Below the pieces are notes generated by a model, which saw only the letters and a list, made by a program, of their open reading frames with translations, searched no databases and was not told the DNA's origin. Positions 1-8,809 of a stretch of 64,000 nucleotides of DNA are shown here, in pieces. Source of the stretch: Pleurocapsa minor GSE-CHR-MK 17-07R (GTDB lineage: Bacteria; Chloroflexota; Anaerolineae; Aggregatilineales; Phototrophicaceae); the NCBI GenBank assembly GCA_019359125.1, contig JAHHHY010000002.1, positions 620,001-684,000 of the forward strand. Direction: 5' to 3'. The position numbers and the translations under genes are program-made. How positions within the stretch are numbered: position 1 is the stretch's first letter; every line of letters begins with the position of its first letter.

Positions 1-927
1 TGGTCTACCGGCGATACCTACAATGCGGCCTTCGGCCAGGGCTATGTCAACGTGACGCCGATTCAGCTCATTAATTCAATCGCCGCGGTAGCTAACGGCG
101 GCACGTTATATCAGCCGACCATTATCCGTGAGCTGACCGACGCCGATGGTAATGTCGTACGTCCGTTTGAGCCGCAGGTGCTGCGCACCATCAACCTGGA
201 TGAAATTCGCGCTGGCGCGCCTGTCCGCCTGCTGATGCTGGAAGACATGATCATGAATGGGTCCAGCAGTCTGGCCTGCACCTGCGAGCGTACCAGTGAG
301 TGGTATAACCCGGCCCGCTGCAATCCTGAAACGTATACCAATCAGGTGAACATCAACCCGGATGCGTTTGGCGTGCCCGAAATGGTGTCGTATACCGTGC
401 ACGTGCCCTTCCAGTACAACTTCACCGATAACTTCTGCAACGAGATTCGCTTCGACGAAACCTATCGTCCGCCGTTTGTGGAGACTGAGAATATCTTTGC
501 CGCACAGGAGGGCATGCGCCTGACGGTGACGCTGGGCACTGGCCAGGCCGCCAATCTGAGTTATGTCCCCGTGGCGGGCAAGACCGGCACAGCCGAATAC
601 TGCGACGAAATCGCGCGGCCGCTGGGCCTGTGTCGACCGGGCAACTGGCCGGCCCATGCCTGGTTCACGGCCTATGCGCCATATGGCGACAATCCGGAGA
701 TTCTGGTGCAGGCCTTCGTATATAATGGTGGCGAAGGTTCGGCGGTCGCGCTGCCCGTGGTCGTGCAGACGATGGAGGCGTATTTCCGCCTGCAGAACGA
801 ACGCGCAGCAGCGGCGGGGGCTCCGCAGGAGCTGAGTGTGCCGCCGTCATCTTCAACCACACCCGCCACACTGGCGCCTGCTGCGCCTGTGGACGATGTG
901 GCACCTGTGCCTGTTACCGGGGGATAG
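1..927 (+). CDS. mrdA: Penicillin-binding protein 2 (transpeptidase), C-terminal part, truncated by window edge
   Basis: This is the C-terminal part of a class B penicillin-binding protein, the transpeptidase that cross-links peptidoglycan during elongation; the start and the SxxK nucleophile lie left of the window. The frame is open from base 1. It begins with the PBP2 signature STGD-x-YN...GQGYVNVTPIQ and carries the KTGTAE active-site motif at about 580-600. Between these two landmarks is a long insertion with several cysteines (CTCE, ARC, NFC), and more cysteines follow KTG (EYCDE, GLC). The C-terminus is a Pro/Thr/Ser-rich tail. The position upstream of minCDE and rodA fits PBP2 (MrdA) rather than a division PBP. 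The family assignment is firm; the symbol is inferred from context. Confidence 0.88.
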   Translation, partial: WSTGDTYNAAFGQGYVNVTPIQLINSIAAVANGGTLYQPTIIRELTDADGNVVRPFEPQVLRTINLDEIRAGAPVRLLMLEDMIMNGSSSLACTCERTSEWYNPARCNPETYTNQVNINPDAFGVPEMVSYTVHVPFQYNFTDNFCNEIRFDETYRPPFVETENIFAAQEGMRLTVTLGTGQAANLSYVPVAGKTGTAEYCDEIARPLGLCRPGNWPAHAWFTAYAPYGDNPEILVQAFVYNGGEGSAVALPVVVQTMEAYFRLQNERAAAAGAPQELSVPPSSSTTPATLAPAAPVDDVAPVPVTGG

Positions 928-939
928 TCCAACGCGCAA

Positions 940-2100
940 ATGGCCATTTATTCGCCGCAGCAGAGCGCGCGTGCGCGTGTTCAGTACTGGGTGCCGTCGA
1001 TTGCGGCTGGCGCCGTCTCGTGGATTACCTTTCTGGTGTTGGGCGAAACGCCGCTTATTCGGGCCAGCGGCCTGGCATTGATCGTGGTTGGCATGGCGCT
1101 GGCGCTGCGGCACATGGGCGCCGTGCTGTCTGTAGTCGGGGCGCTGGCGCTGGCTTTTTGTCCGGCCTTCTGGGCGCAGACCGGCGGCGCGGAGATGCTT
1201 CAGCCGCTGGAAGTGATCGCTGCGCTGGCCGCGTCGCTGGTGGGCGGGGTGCTGGTGGTCACGCTGAGCAAACAGCGATTTGCCGCGCTGGCCGTCGGGG
1301 TGATCGTGTTTGGCGGGCTGTTCCTGATTGCGGTGGGGACGCCGCGCAGCCTGCGCATGACGACGCTGTTAAGCGCGTGGATGCTGTATCTGCTGATCGA
1401 TGGCCTGTTTGCTGCCAACCCGCGCCCCGACTCGCCGCCAACCGGCCAGCTGGGGCATCAGCACACCTATGGCACGCTGCTGCTGCTGGCCTTTGGCGTG
1501 CTGAATGACCCGCTGTTTGTGATGTTTGCGCCGGCGCTGCTGCTGGCGCTGTTTTTGTCGGGCAAGCGCATGCCACTGCCCTACTGGCTGGTGCTGCTGG
1601 CTGCCGTCATGTGGGGTGCCCGCGGCCTGATCCTGCTGTATGTGGATGCCGATTGGTGGCTGTTTTCGGTCGATATGGCCAAGTCACAGGGGCTGACGGT
1701 GCCCTTCCTGCTGGCCGAGGGCTGGCGCGAGCCGTCGCGCTGGCTGGACATGATCACGCTGGTCAACAATCAGTTCACACCGATTGGCCTGCTGCTGGGT
1801 CTGATCGGGCTGTCGCGCCTGTCGCGCTGGTATCCGCCGGTGGGCGTGGTGCTGATGCTGGCCTTTGCCACCTTTGGGCTGTTCGGCCTGCTGTATTTCG
1901 GCGCAGATGCCTCGGTGCTGCTGCTGCCGCTGCTGATGCTGCTGATCGTGTGGATGACATACGCGGTCTATGCTTTCAGCCACTGGATCCGCCGGGCTGT
2001 GAAGGATCGCCCCGCTGCCTCCGTGCTGAAGTGGCTGGCCCCGGCTGCTTTTCTGCTGCTGCCGCTGACCCTGCTGCTGCGCAATGTGACAGCTTTCTAG
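940..2100 (+). CDS. Polytopic membrane protein of unknown function
   Basis: A 386-residue protein that is almost entirely hydrophobic, with roughly ten predicted membrane segments and a short basic C-terminal stretch (HWIRRAVKDR) before a last helix. I do not recognise a catalytic motif. It starts 12 bp after the PBP2 stop and so is probably co-transcribed with it, and minC follows 72 bp later. Its place inside a cell-shape cluster suggests an envelope role, but the composition (Leu/Ala-rich helices) gives no specific function. The start ATG at 940 is the first in frame after the upstream stop. Confidence 0.6.
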   Translation: MAIYSPQQSARARVQYWVPSIAAGAVSWITFLVLGETPLIRASGLALIVVGMALALRHMGAVLSVVGALALAFCPAFWAQTGGAEMLQPLEVIAALAASLVGGVLVVTLSKQRFAALAVGVIVFGGLFLIAVGTPRSLRMTTLLSAWMLYLLIDGLFAANPRPDSPPTGQLGHQHTYGTLLLLAFGVLNDPLFVMFAPALLLALFLSGKRMPLPYWLVLLAAVMWGARGLILLYVDADWWLFSVDMAKSQGLTVPFLLAEGWREPSRWLDMITLVNNQFTPIGLLLGLIGLSRLSRWYPPVGVVLMLAFATFGLFGLLYFGADASVLLLPLLMLLIVWMTYAVYAFSHWIRRAVKDRPAASVLKWLAPAAFLLLPLTLLLRNVTAF

Positions 2101-2172
2101 CGCGCTTTGCCAGACATTGTGTATAGTTAAGCAATTGTTGCAAGTCCTCATGCTGTTGACTAAGTAGGGTTC

Positions 2173-2880
2173 ATGTCTGAACAACTGGTGGCGATCAAGG
2201 GCGTCAAAGACGGATTGCTGATTACTTTGTCGCCAAACGAAGAATGGATCGCTGTGACGGCCGAGCTTGCCGCGCGTATCGATGAAAAGGGTGACTTTTT
2301 CAGGGGCGCGGAAGTGACCATCGACGTGGGCGCACGCCCGCTGCGCCGTGATGAACTGACGTCTGTGCGCGCATTGTTTGAACGGCGTAATATGCTGCTG
2401 CAGGCCGTGACCAGCGAAAGCCAGAGCACGCTGGACCAGGCGATTGGCCTGGATTTGCGCGTGAACAGCCCGCAGATTGAGACGCCGGCACACTATACCA
2501 ACGGCCAGGACCTGGATAATCTGCCGTTTCGGTCTGAAGAAGAAGGCATTATCGGCGTGGCCATTCGGCGCACGCTGCGTTCAGGGCGGTCGGTGCATTC
2601 CACCGGACATGTATTAATCTATGGCGATGTCAATCCGGGCGCGGAGATCGTGGCCGCCGGGGACATCGTGGTATGGGGGCGTTTGCGCGGCATTGTGCAT
2701 GCCGGCGCAGAAGGCGACGAATCGGCGGTGGTATGCGCGCTGGATATGCAGCCCACCCAATTACGCATCGCGGGATATATCACCGTGTCGCCAATCGATA
2801 AACGGCGCAAGCCGAAACCAGAGACTGCTCTCATCCGTCAGGGTCAGATTGTCGTGACGACCTGGGATGACAAGGCGTAA
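2173..2880 (+). CDS. minC: Septum site-determining protein MinC
   Basis: MinC is the FtsZ antagonist of the Min system; with MinD it blocks Z-ring assembly near cell poles. The 235-residue product has a short N-terminal FtsZ-interacting region and a clear C-terminal beta-helix domain (about residues 115-215), recognisable from the glycine-spaced pattern around HSTGHVLIYGDVNPGAEI and VVWGRLRGIVHAGA. The distinctive GD-N-GAE and WG-L-G-HAG motifs identify the family. minD starts 24 bp downstream, so the two are one transcription unit. The N-terminal domain is divergent, as is usual. Confidence 0.93.
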   Translation: MSEQLVAIKGVKDGLLITLSPNEEWIAVTAELAARIDEKGDFFRGAEVTIDVGARPLRRDELTSVRALFERRNMLLQAVTSESQSTLDQAIGLDLRVNSPQIETPAHYTNGQDLDNLPFRSEEEGIIGVAIRRTLRSGRSVHSTGHVLIYGDVNPGAEIVAAGDIVVWGRLRGIVHAGAEGDESAVVCALDMQPTQLRIAGYITVSPIDKRRKPKPETALIRQGQIVVTTWDDKA

Positions 2881-2904
2881 TCAAGAAAGGAAATCAGCAA
2901 CACT

Positions 2905-3762
2905 ATGGCGTCAAACACTGGGGCAGCGGGGGCATCCGGTTCACCGAAGAAATCATCAACCGGCGCGAAGGTCGTCACGATCACATCGGGCAAGGGTGGT
3001 GTGGGCAAGACGACGACGACCGCGAATGTGGGCGTGGCGCTGGCCCGCATGAATCAGCGCGTCGTGCTGATTGATGCGGACATCGGCCTGCGCAATCTGG
3101 ATATCGTGATGGGCCTTGAAAACCGGATCGTGTATGACCTGGTGGACGTGGTGGAAGGGCGCTGCAAGCTGCGCCAGGCGATGATCAAGCACAAGATTCT
3201 GCCGGAATTGTATCTGATTCCTGCGGCGCAGACGCGCGACAAGACGGCGGTCAGCCCGGCGGATATGATCAAGATTGCCGACCAGCTGCGCCCGGAATTT
3301 GACTTCATCCTGATCGACTGCCCGGCGGGTATCGAGCGTGGCTTCCGTAATGCGGTGGCCCCGGCGGACGAAGTATTGATCGTGACCAACCCGGAAGTCT
3401 CGGCGGTGCGCGACGCTGACCGCATCATCGGGCTGCTGGAGGCCGAAGGCAAGGGACCCGCCCATCTGGTGCTGAATCGCGCCAAGGCCGACATGATCAA
3501 GCGTGGCGAAATGCTCAGCCCGTCCGATGTCACGGACATATTGGCTATTAAACTAATTGGGATTGTGCCTGAAGATGATAGTGTGGTGCCATCTTCGAAC
3601 AGCGGCACGCCGCTGGCCATGCTGGATGCTTCGCGGGCCGGGCAGGCCTATCGCAATATTGCCCGGCGCCTGATGGGAGAGACCGTGCCTTTCATGCCAT
3701 TGGAAGACAACAGCGGGATCTTTAAGCGAATCGGGAGATTGTTTGGCGGCCAGGGCGGCTGA
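2905..3762 (+). CDS. minD: Septum site-determining ATPase MinD
   Basis: MinD is a ParA/MinD-type ATPase that binds the membrane when ATP-loaded and recruits MinC and MinE. The deviant Walker A motif (SGKGGVGKTTTTANVG) lies at about residues 28-43, followed by the switch I aspartate in VVLIDADIGLRNLD and Walker B at FILIDCPAGIE. The C-terminus ends in an amphipathic helix (GIFKRIGRLFGG), the membrane-targeting sequence of this family. The N-terminus has about 22 extra Ser/Ala/Lys-rich residues before the Walker A strand. It is followed by minE after 23 bp. Confidence 0.96.
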   Translation: MASNTGAAGASGSPKKSSTGAKVVTITSGKGGVGKTTTTANVGVALARMNQRVVLIDADIGLRNLDIVMGLENRIVYDLVDVVEGRCKLRQAMIKHKILPELYLIPAAQTRDKTAVSPADMIKIADQLRPEFDFILIDCPAGIERGFRNAVAPADEVLIVTNPEVSAVRDADRIIGLLEAEGKGPAHLVLNRAKADMIKRGEMLSPSDVTDILAIKLIGIVPEDDSVVPSSNSGTPLAMLDASRAGQAYRNIARRLMGETVPFMPLEDNSGIFKRIGRLFGGQGG

Positions 3763-3785
3763 AGTACGTGTGGGGGAGGGTTGCA

Positions 3786-4103
3786 ATGCCAGGTTTCTTC
3801 GAGTCGCTGTTTGGAAAGTCTAACAAGACAACCAGCGGGTCAACCGCAAAAGAGCGGTTGCAGTTTATCCTGCTGCACGATCGCATCAACCTGCCTCCGG
3901 AAAAACTGGAGGCCATGAAAGCCGAAATCCTGCAGGTCATCTCCAAGTATGTATCGGTGGATGACAGCGGTGTGGATTTTGCGCTGCAAAACCGCGAACG
4001 GATTCCGGCCATCGTGGCCAACATCCCGTTCACCAAGCCGGTGGAGCCGCCTGATCCGGATGATGACCTGCCGCCATTGGGGTCATCGCGAAAGGAAAGC
4101 TAA
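3786..4103 (+). CDS. minE: Cell division topological specificity factor MinE
   Basis: MinE stimulates the MinD ATPase and drives its oscillation or polar release. The 105-residue product has the N-terminal membrane-targeting amphipathic helix (FFESLFGK), the conserved RLQFILLHDR segment that contacts MinD, and the topological-specificity beta strand domain. The C-terminus carries an acidic/proline tail (VEPPDPDDDLPP). I chose the ATG at 3786 rather than an upstream in-frame start at 3768, because GGGAGGG at 3774-3780 sits at Shine-Dalgarno distance from it. Confidence 0.92.
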   Translation: MPGFFESLFGKSNKTTSGSTAKERLQFILLHDRINLPPEKLEAMKAEILQVISKYVSVDDSGVDFALQNRERIPAIVANIPFTKPVEPPDPDDDLPPLGSSRKES

Positions 4104-4106
4104 GAA

Positions 4107-4136
4107 TAGACCCGGCTTTTCGCGTTCTGCTATAAT
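4107..4136 (+). promoter_or_regulatory. Candidate sigma-70 type promoter for rodA
   Basis: A perfect TATAAT box lies at 4131-4136 with TAGACC at 4107-4112 as a weak -35, 18 bp spacing. It falls in the 63-bp minE-rodA gap, so rodA may have its own promoter besides read-through from the min genes. Confidence 0.5.
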
Positions 4137-4166
4137 GCTGCTGATGTTCGGTGACGGAATTCATCC

Positions 4167-5276
4167 ATGAAACCCACTGGCAGCATTTGGAAACAATTTG
4201 ATTTCATTCTGTTGGGCGCAAGCATTCTGCTCACCATCTTCGGTGTGCTGATGATCCGCAGCGCCACACTAGATGCCATTGACCCGGAATTGATCGCTCG
4301 CGTGCCAGACCAGATCCGCTTTGCGTTTCTGGGTTTTGGTGTGCTGCTGGCCCTGGCCGCCCTCGATTACAAGCTGCTGGGCGGCATCCACATGTGGCTG
4401 TATCTGCTCATGATTGTGCTGCTGTTTCTTGTCACGCTGTTTGGCGTGGAAGGCGACGGCGGCGCGCAAAGCTGGCTGAACGTGGGCATCCGCATCCAGC
4501 CCAGCGAAATCGCCAAGGTGCTGATTATTATTACGTTGGGGATGCTGCTGGCGCGCAATTATGAGCGAATTGGCCATCTGAGCACGCTCGTCAAGACGCT
4601 GCTGCATGTAGGCATTCCAGCCATCCTGATCTTCATCCAGCCTGACCTGGGCATGACGATCGTGCTGGCCGTGCTGTGGTTCACGATGGTGTGGGCGGCT
4701 GGCCTGCGCCTGAAGCATATCGGCATTGGCCTGCTGGTATTCGGGCTCGCCGCGCCGATCGCCGTCCCGGTAGCATTCTCGCAGATGCAGCCGTATCAGC
4801 GCAGCCGCATCACCTCGTTCATCTTCCCGGAAAGCGATCGCGACGCGTACTACAACATTTTGCAGGCGCGCATCAGCATCGGCTCGGGCGGACTGCTGGG
4901 CAAGGGCTACGCCAACGGCCCGCAGAATACCGGACGCTTCCTGCGCGTGCGCCACACGGACTTCATCTTCAGCGTAATCAGCGAGGAATTCGGTCTGGTG
5001 GGTGGCGTGGCCACCATGTCGCTGATCGGCGTGGTGATCTTCCGCATCCTGCGCGGTGCGCGCCGCGCCGCCGACCCGTTCGGCAGCCTGATTTGTTACG
5101 GCGTGGCGTCGTTCATTTTCTTCCAGACATTCGTCTCCATCGGCATGAATCTCAGTCTCATGCCGGTGACCGGCCTCACATTGCCCTTTATCAGTTCGGG
5201 CGGCACTTCGCTGCTGTCCACGCTGGCAGGCATCGGGCTGGCCGAAAGTGTCATCATGCGCGGGCGGCGTATTTAG
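4167..5276 (+). CDS. rodA: RodA/FtsW-family peptidoglycan glycosyltransferase, probably RodA
   Basis: A SEDS-family polymerase that extends glycan strands from lipid II at the elongation complex. The 369-residue membrane protein has about ten helices and the family signatures QPDLGMT near the middle, the SGGLLGKG...RVRHTDFIFSVISEEFG loop and the terminal PFISSGGTSLL motif. It is shorter than most FtsW and lacks an FtsW-like tail. With PBP2 (MrdA) encoded in the same cluster, RodA is the better call: the two form a SEDS-bPBP pair. The ATG at 4167 has little upstream Shine-Dalgarno signal. Confidence 0.9.
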   Translation: MKPTGSIWKQFDFILLGASILLTIFGVLMIRSATLDAIDPELIARVPDQIRFAFLGFGVLLALAALDYKLLGGIHMWLYLLMIVLLFLVTLFGVEGDGGAQSWLNVGIRIQPSEIAKVLIIITLGMLLARNYERIGHLSTLVKTLLHVGIPAILIFIQPDLGMTIVLAVLWFTMVWAAGLRLKHIGIGLLVFGLAAPIAVPVAFSQMQPYQRSRITSFIFPESDRDAYYNILQARISIGSGGLLGKGYANGPQNTGRFLRVRHTDFIFSVISEEFGLVGGVATMSLIGVVIFRILRGARRAADPFGSLICYGVASFIFFQTFVSIGMNLSLMPVTGLTLPFISSGGTSLLSTLAGIGLAESVIMRGRRI

Positions 5277-5333
5277 CGCGACTGGCCCGCCATAACCGTC
5301 TTTTACCTATCCGCTTCGCAGAGGTGTTGTTGC

Positions 5334-7037
5334 ATGTCCAGCCCGTTGAATCCAGAGCACGTCGAGCTTGCCGTGCTGTTGTTTCCGCATATCACCAAAA
5401 CGGTGGAGGACTGGCTGGCAAAATACCCGCCGCGCCAGCTTCCCGACGGCGCAAAGGTGACGCGTTTTGCCCCCAGCCCGACCGGCTTCGTGCACATCGG
5501 CAGCATCATGACCTCGATGGTCAGCCGCCGCGTGGCACATCAGTCTGGCGGGGTGTTCATCCTGCGCATTGAAGACACTGACAAGAAGCGCGAGCAGGAT
5601 GGCAGCGTGGAAGCCATCGTGCGCAACATGATCAACTTTGGCCTGGCGCCCGATGAGGGATTCGTGCAGGTGGAGCCGGACCTGGAGCGCGGTGCGTATG
5701 CCCCGTATACCCAGAGCGAGCGCGGCGAGATTTACGAGACATTCGCCAAATACCTGGTGGAGCGCGGCCTCGCTTATCCGTGCTTCGCGACCGAGGAAGA
5801 GCTGGACCGCAATCGCAAATTGCAGGAAGCCCAGCGCGTGAAGCCCGGCTATTACGGCAACTGGGCCAAGTGGCGCACTGCCTCGCTGGACGATGTGAAG
5901 GCGAAGCTGGCCGCGGGCGAAAAAGCTGTCATCCGCATTCGTGCGCCTTATCCCAGTGAGGCGCGCGTGCGCTTCACCGACGCGGTGAAGGGGGATCTCG
6001 ATCTGCCGGCCAATGATCAGGACATGGTGCTGCTGAAATCTGGTAACCGCCTGCCGACCTATCATTTTGCGCATGTGGTGGACGACACGCTGATGCGCGT
6101 GAACCTGGTGACGCGCGGTGACGAATGGCTGCCATCTGCCCCGCTGCATGTGCAGATTTTTGAGTATCTGAACCAGCCGATCCCAACCTATGCCCATCTG
6201 GCGCCGATTGCCAAGCAGGACGGCGCGTCAAAACGCAAGCTGAGCAAGCGCAAGGACCCGGAAGCAAATGTGGCTTACTACTATGAGCTGGGGTATCCGG
6301 TACAGGCTGTGACCGAGTATCTGCTCAACCTGGCCAATTCTGACTTTTACGACTGGCGTAAAGCCAATCCGATGACGCCGAATACCGAATTTGAGGTGCG
6401 TCTGGACAAGATGCAGGTGTCCAGCGGCCTGTTTGACCCGGTCAAGCTGAATGACATCAGCAAGGATGTGGTGGCTACGTACACCGCCGAACAGGTGTAT
6501 GACTACGTGCTGGCGTGGGCCGAACAATATGAACCGACGCTGGCCGACCTGCTGAAGGCCGATCCGGCGTTTGCGCTGCGCGTCTTCAATGTCGAGCGCA
6601 CGGGCGATCAGCCGCGCAAAGACATCGTGAACTGGAGCGACGTGCATCGCGCCTGCGGCTTCTTCTTTGACAGCCTGTATGATGCCGCCATCACGGGCGG
6701 GGGCTATCCGTTCCCGGCGACGATTGCCCGGGCGGATGTGGTCGCCATTCTGGAGCACATGACCGGCTTCGATATGGCCCAGACGAAAGACGATTTCATC
6801 GCCGGGATGCGCGCTTATGCAGAGACCAATGGCTTCGCGCGTGATATGAAAACGTTCAAGAAGGATCCGGCCTCGTTCAAGGGGCATTTTGGCGATGTGA
6901 TGATGGTGGTGCGCGTGGCGCTGAGTGGCAAAACCAACACACCCGACCTGTATGAAATTATCCATGCGATTGGCCGGGAGGCGCTGCTGGCCCGCCTGAA
7001 TCGCGCAACATCGTGGGCGCAGGAAAACCTGGCCTAG
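5334..7037 (+). CDS. gltX: Glutamyl-tRNA synthetase, long form
   Basis: A class I aminoacyl-tRNA synthetase that charges tRNA(Glu). The HIGH motif appears as HIGS at residues 54-57 within FAPSPTGFVHIGS, and the KMSKS loop as KLSKR at 302-306. The product is 567 residues, longer than the roughly 480-residue E. coli type, with an N-terminal extension of about 40 residues and an expanded C-terminal half; forms of about 550 residues are known in other bacteria such as clostridia. The start ATG at 5334 follows GAGGTG. tRNA-Gln lies 54 bp downstream, which raises the question of whether this enzyme also mischarges tRNA(Gln). Confidence 0.93.
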   Translation: MSSPLNPEHVELAVLLFPHITKTVEDWLAKYPPRQLPDGAKVTRFAPSPTGFVHIGSIMTSMVSRRVAHQSGGVFILRIEDTDKKREQDGSVEAIVRNMINFGLAPDEGFVQVEPDLERGAYAPYTQSERGEIYETFAKYLVERGLAYPCFATEEELDRNRKLQEAQRVKPGYYGNWAKWRTASLDDVKAKLAAGEKAVIRIRAPYPSEARVRFTDAVKGDLDLPANDQDMVLLKSGNRLPTYHFAHVVDDTLMRVNLVTRGDEWLPSAPLHVQIFEYLNQPIPTYAHLAPIAKQDGASKRKLSKRKDPEANVAYYYELGYPVQAVTEYLLNLANSDFYDWRKANPMTPNTEFEVRLDKMQVSSGLFDPVKLNDISKDVVATYTAEQVYDYVLAWAEQYEPTLADLLKADPAFALRVFNVERTGDQPRKDIVNWSDVHRACGFFFDSLYDAAITGGGYPFPATIARADVVAILEHMTGFDMAQTKDDFIAGMRAYAETNGFARDMKTFKKDPASFKGHFGDVMMVVRVALSGKTNTPDLYEIIHAIGREALLARLNRATSWAQENLA

Positions 7038-7051
7038 CCGGGGTTTCAGCC

Positions 7052-7080
7052 TTGATTGTGTTTTGGGCCCATGCTAGAAT
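7052..7080 (+). promoter_or_regulatory. Promoter for tRNA-Gln
   Basis: TTGATT at 7052-7057 and TAGAAT at 7075-7080 are separated by exactly 17 bp, and the tRNA begins 11 bp after the -10 box, the distance expected for a tRNA promoter. Confidence 0.65.
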
Positions 7081-7091
7081 TCTGGCCATAT

Positions 7092-7162
7092 TGAGGGATA
7101 GTTCAACGGTAGAACAGTGGACTCTGAATCCATTAATCTTGGTTCGAATCCAGGTCCCTCAG
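7092..7162 (+). tRNA. tRNA-Gln(CTG)
   Basis: A complete cloverleaf can be folded by eye. The acceptor stem is TGAGGGA with TCCCTCA, the D arm is GTTC-AACGGTA-GAAC, and the anticodon stem GTGGA/TCCAT encloses the loop CTCTGAA with anticodon CTG. The T arm CTTGG-TTCGAAT-CCAGG has one G-T pair. The discriminator base is G, typical of tRNA(Gln), and CCA is not encoded. It reads CAG codons. Confidence 0.93.
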
Positions 7163-7168
7163 CAGCAG

Positions 7169-7196
7169 ACGCCGTCTCACACGAGACGGCGTTTTT
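7169..7196 (+). terminator. Rho-independent terminator after tRNA-Gln
   Basis: A perfect 10-bp stem, ACGCCGTCTC and GAGACGGCGT, encloses the loop ACAC and is followed by TTTT. It ends the tRNA transcript and isolates the NYN gene downstream. Confidence 0.92.
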
Positions 7197-7267
7197 GTTA
7201 TCCCCGGTTTGCCCGTCCCGCTTTGATGTTATGATTACTATGCACTTCTCTAACTTCAGGGTCCGAT

Positions 7268-8044
7268 ATGATGAATGCCAATAAACGGTTTGCACTGCTG
7301 ATTGACGGCGACAATGCCCAGGCCTCGCTGCTGCCGCAAATGCTGGCCGAGGTCAGCAAGTACGGCACGGTGATCATTCGTCGTGTATACGGCGACTGGA
7401 CCGAACCGAACATGAAAAGCTGGAAAGAGGCGCTGCACAATTATGCCCTCCAGCCGATGCAGCAGTTTCGCTATACCGTGGGCAAGAATTCCACCGACAG
7501 CGCCCTGATTATCGACGCCATGGATATTCTGTATACGTCTGGTGTGGATGGCTTCTGCATCGCCTCCAGTGACAGCGACTACACCCGACTGGCCACGCGC
7601 ATCCGTGAAAAAGACCTGTTTGTGCTGGGCATTGGCAGAAACCTGACGCCGCGCTCGTTTGTTAATGCGTGCAATGTCTTCGTCTACACCGAGAATCTGC
7701 AGGCCATGCCGGATGTCAGCCTGCCTGAGATTACGCCCGAACCGGACGCGTCCAGCGCCGCGCGCACGGATGCCGAGGCCGCCAGCCCGGTGCGCCTGAA
7801 GAAGCTGTTCCGCACCGCGTTCGATACCGCCGTGCTGGACAATGGTTGGGCACATCTGGCGACGGTCGGCCATGCGCTGCGCCAGATTGATCCCGGGTTT
7901 GACCCGCGCACGTATGGGCACAAGGTGCTGTCCCAGCTCGTGCTGGCCTATCCGGACTTCATCGAGGTGCGCAACGCCAAGACCTCCGGCGGCAACAAGG
8001 TCATCCTGATTCGGCTGAAATCGGGCAACAAGACGGCCAAATAG
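7268..8044 (+). CDS. NYN-domain (LabA/DUF88) ribonuclease-like protein with C-terminal LOTUS/OST-HTH domain
   Basis: The 258-residue protein starts with a NYN (PIN-like) nuclease domain at about residues 5-145. The conserved acidic residues are visible in LLIDGDNA, VYGDWTE, STDSALIIDAMD and SSDSDYTRL. After an Ala/Glu-rich linker, residues about 175-250 match an OST-HTH/LOTUS fold (RLKKLFRTAF...YGHKVLSQLV). Members of this family are thought to be metal-dependent RNases guided to RNA by the LOTUS domain; the substrate here is unknown. The gene stands alone between the tRNA terminator and a globin gene. The ATG at 7268 overlaps an ATGATG pair; I took the first. Confidence 0.85.
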   Translation: MMNANKRFALLIDGDNAQASLLPQMLAEVSKYGTVIIRRVYGDWTEPNMKSWKEALHNYALQPMQQFRYTVGKNSTDSALIIDAMDILYTSGVDGFCIASSDSDYTRLATRIREKDLFVLGIGRNLTPRSFVNACNVFVYTENLQAMPDVSLPEITPEPDASSAARTDAEAASPVRLKKLFRTAFDTAVLDNGWAHLATVGHALRQIDPGFDPRTYGHKVLSQLVLAYPDFIEVRNAKTSGGNKVILIRLKSGNKTAK

Positions 8045-8154
8045 CGCGGCGGATGCGTGAATGCGCGTGGGCCTGCCACGCAAAAATCCGACTTATGTTA
8101 TGATGTCAGTATAAACCCCTGATGTGCATCAGTAGTTTCCCGCGGAGGATGGTC

Positions 8155-8568
8155 GTGGCATTGACGGACCAGCAGCGCCAGATCGTCGCAGAAAGTTTCT
8201 CGCGCCTCATCCCCATTTCAGAACATGCTGCGGCGATGTTTTACGATCGGCTGTGGGAGATCGCCCCTGAAACCAGGCCCTTGTTTCATGCCACCGATAT
8301 GCCCCAGCAGGGCATGAAGCTGATGCAGACGCTGGGCATAGCGGTGCGCGCGCTGCATGACATCGACAGTATCGTACCGGTGCTGCACGACCTGGGCGCG
8401 CGCCATATACGCTACGGCGTGACGGTCGATCAGTTTGCGCTGGTCAAAGACGCGCTGCTGTGGATGATCGCGCAGACCTTGGGCGAAGACTATACGCCGG
8501 AGGTCCACGAGGCATGGTCTGATGCTTTCGACCTGATTACCAGCATCACCGTCAGCGCCTACGAATAA
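8155..8568 (+). CDS. Single-domain haemoglobin-like globin (first copy)
   Basis: A 137-residue bacterial globin of the flavohaemoglobin-type single-domain class, without a reductase domain. The proximal histidine is in LGARHIRYGV, the CD-corner phenylalanine in PLFHATD, and a glutamine is in the E-helix region (MPQQGMKLMQTL). Likely roles are O2 or NO binding/dioxygenation. I place the start at GTG 8155, preceded by GGAGGA at 8144-8149, because the product then aligns end to end with the second globin at 11075; an in-frame ATG at 8149 overlaps the Shine-Dalgarno. The two globins are about 2.9 kb apart. Confidence 0.87.
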   Translation: MALTDQQRQIVAESFSRLIPISEHAAAMFYDRLWEIAPETRPLFHATDMPQQGMKLMQTLGIAVRALHDIDSIVPVLHDLGARHIRYGVTVDQFALVKDALLWMIAQTLGEDYTPEVHEAWSDAFDLITSITVSAYE

Positions 8569-8745
8569 GCGCTGCACGCGCATGTGCTCAGCGGCATCCG
8601 TAATGCTCGCCTGCGCTTCAGCACTGCACACCCCCATTTTCTCCCTCAAAATCCCCCAATCCTGTAAAAACCTGTAAACATTTCAGGTTGCCTTTCTATT
8701 AGGCGCGCAATAAGCGCTTAATAGGCGCTCGATCCTTAGTATGAG

Positions 8746-8759
8746 AACTATCGATAGTT
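8746..8759. promoter_or_regulatory. 14-bp perfect palindrome upstream of small secreted protein
   Basis: AACTATCGATAGTT is a perfect palindrome about 50 bp before the start at 8810, in a 241-bp gap that also holds repeated CCTGTAAA words near 8663-8680. It may be a protein-binding site; no regulator is assigned. Confidence 0.35.
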
Positions 8760-8809
8760 TTCAGGGCCATGACCAACCCGTCGTGGCCCCTACTAAGGAG
8801 AAGCAGCAC

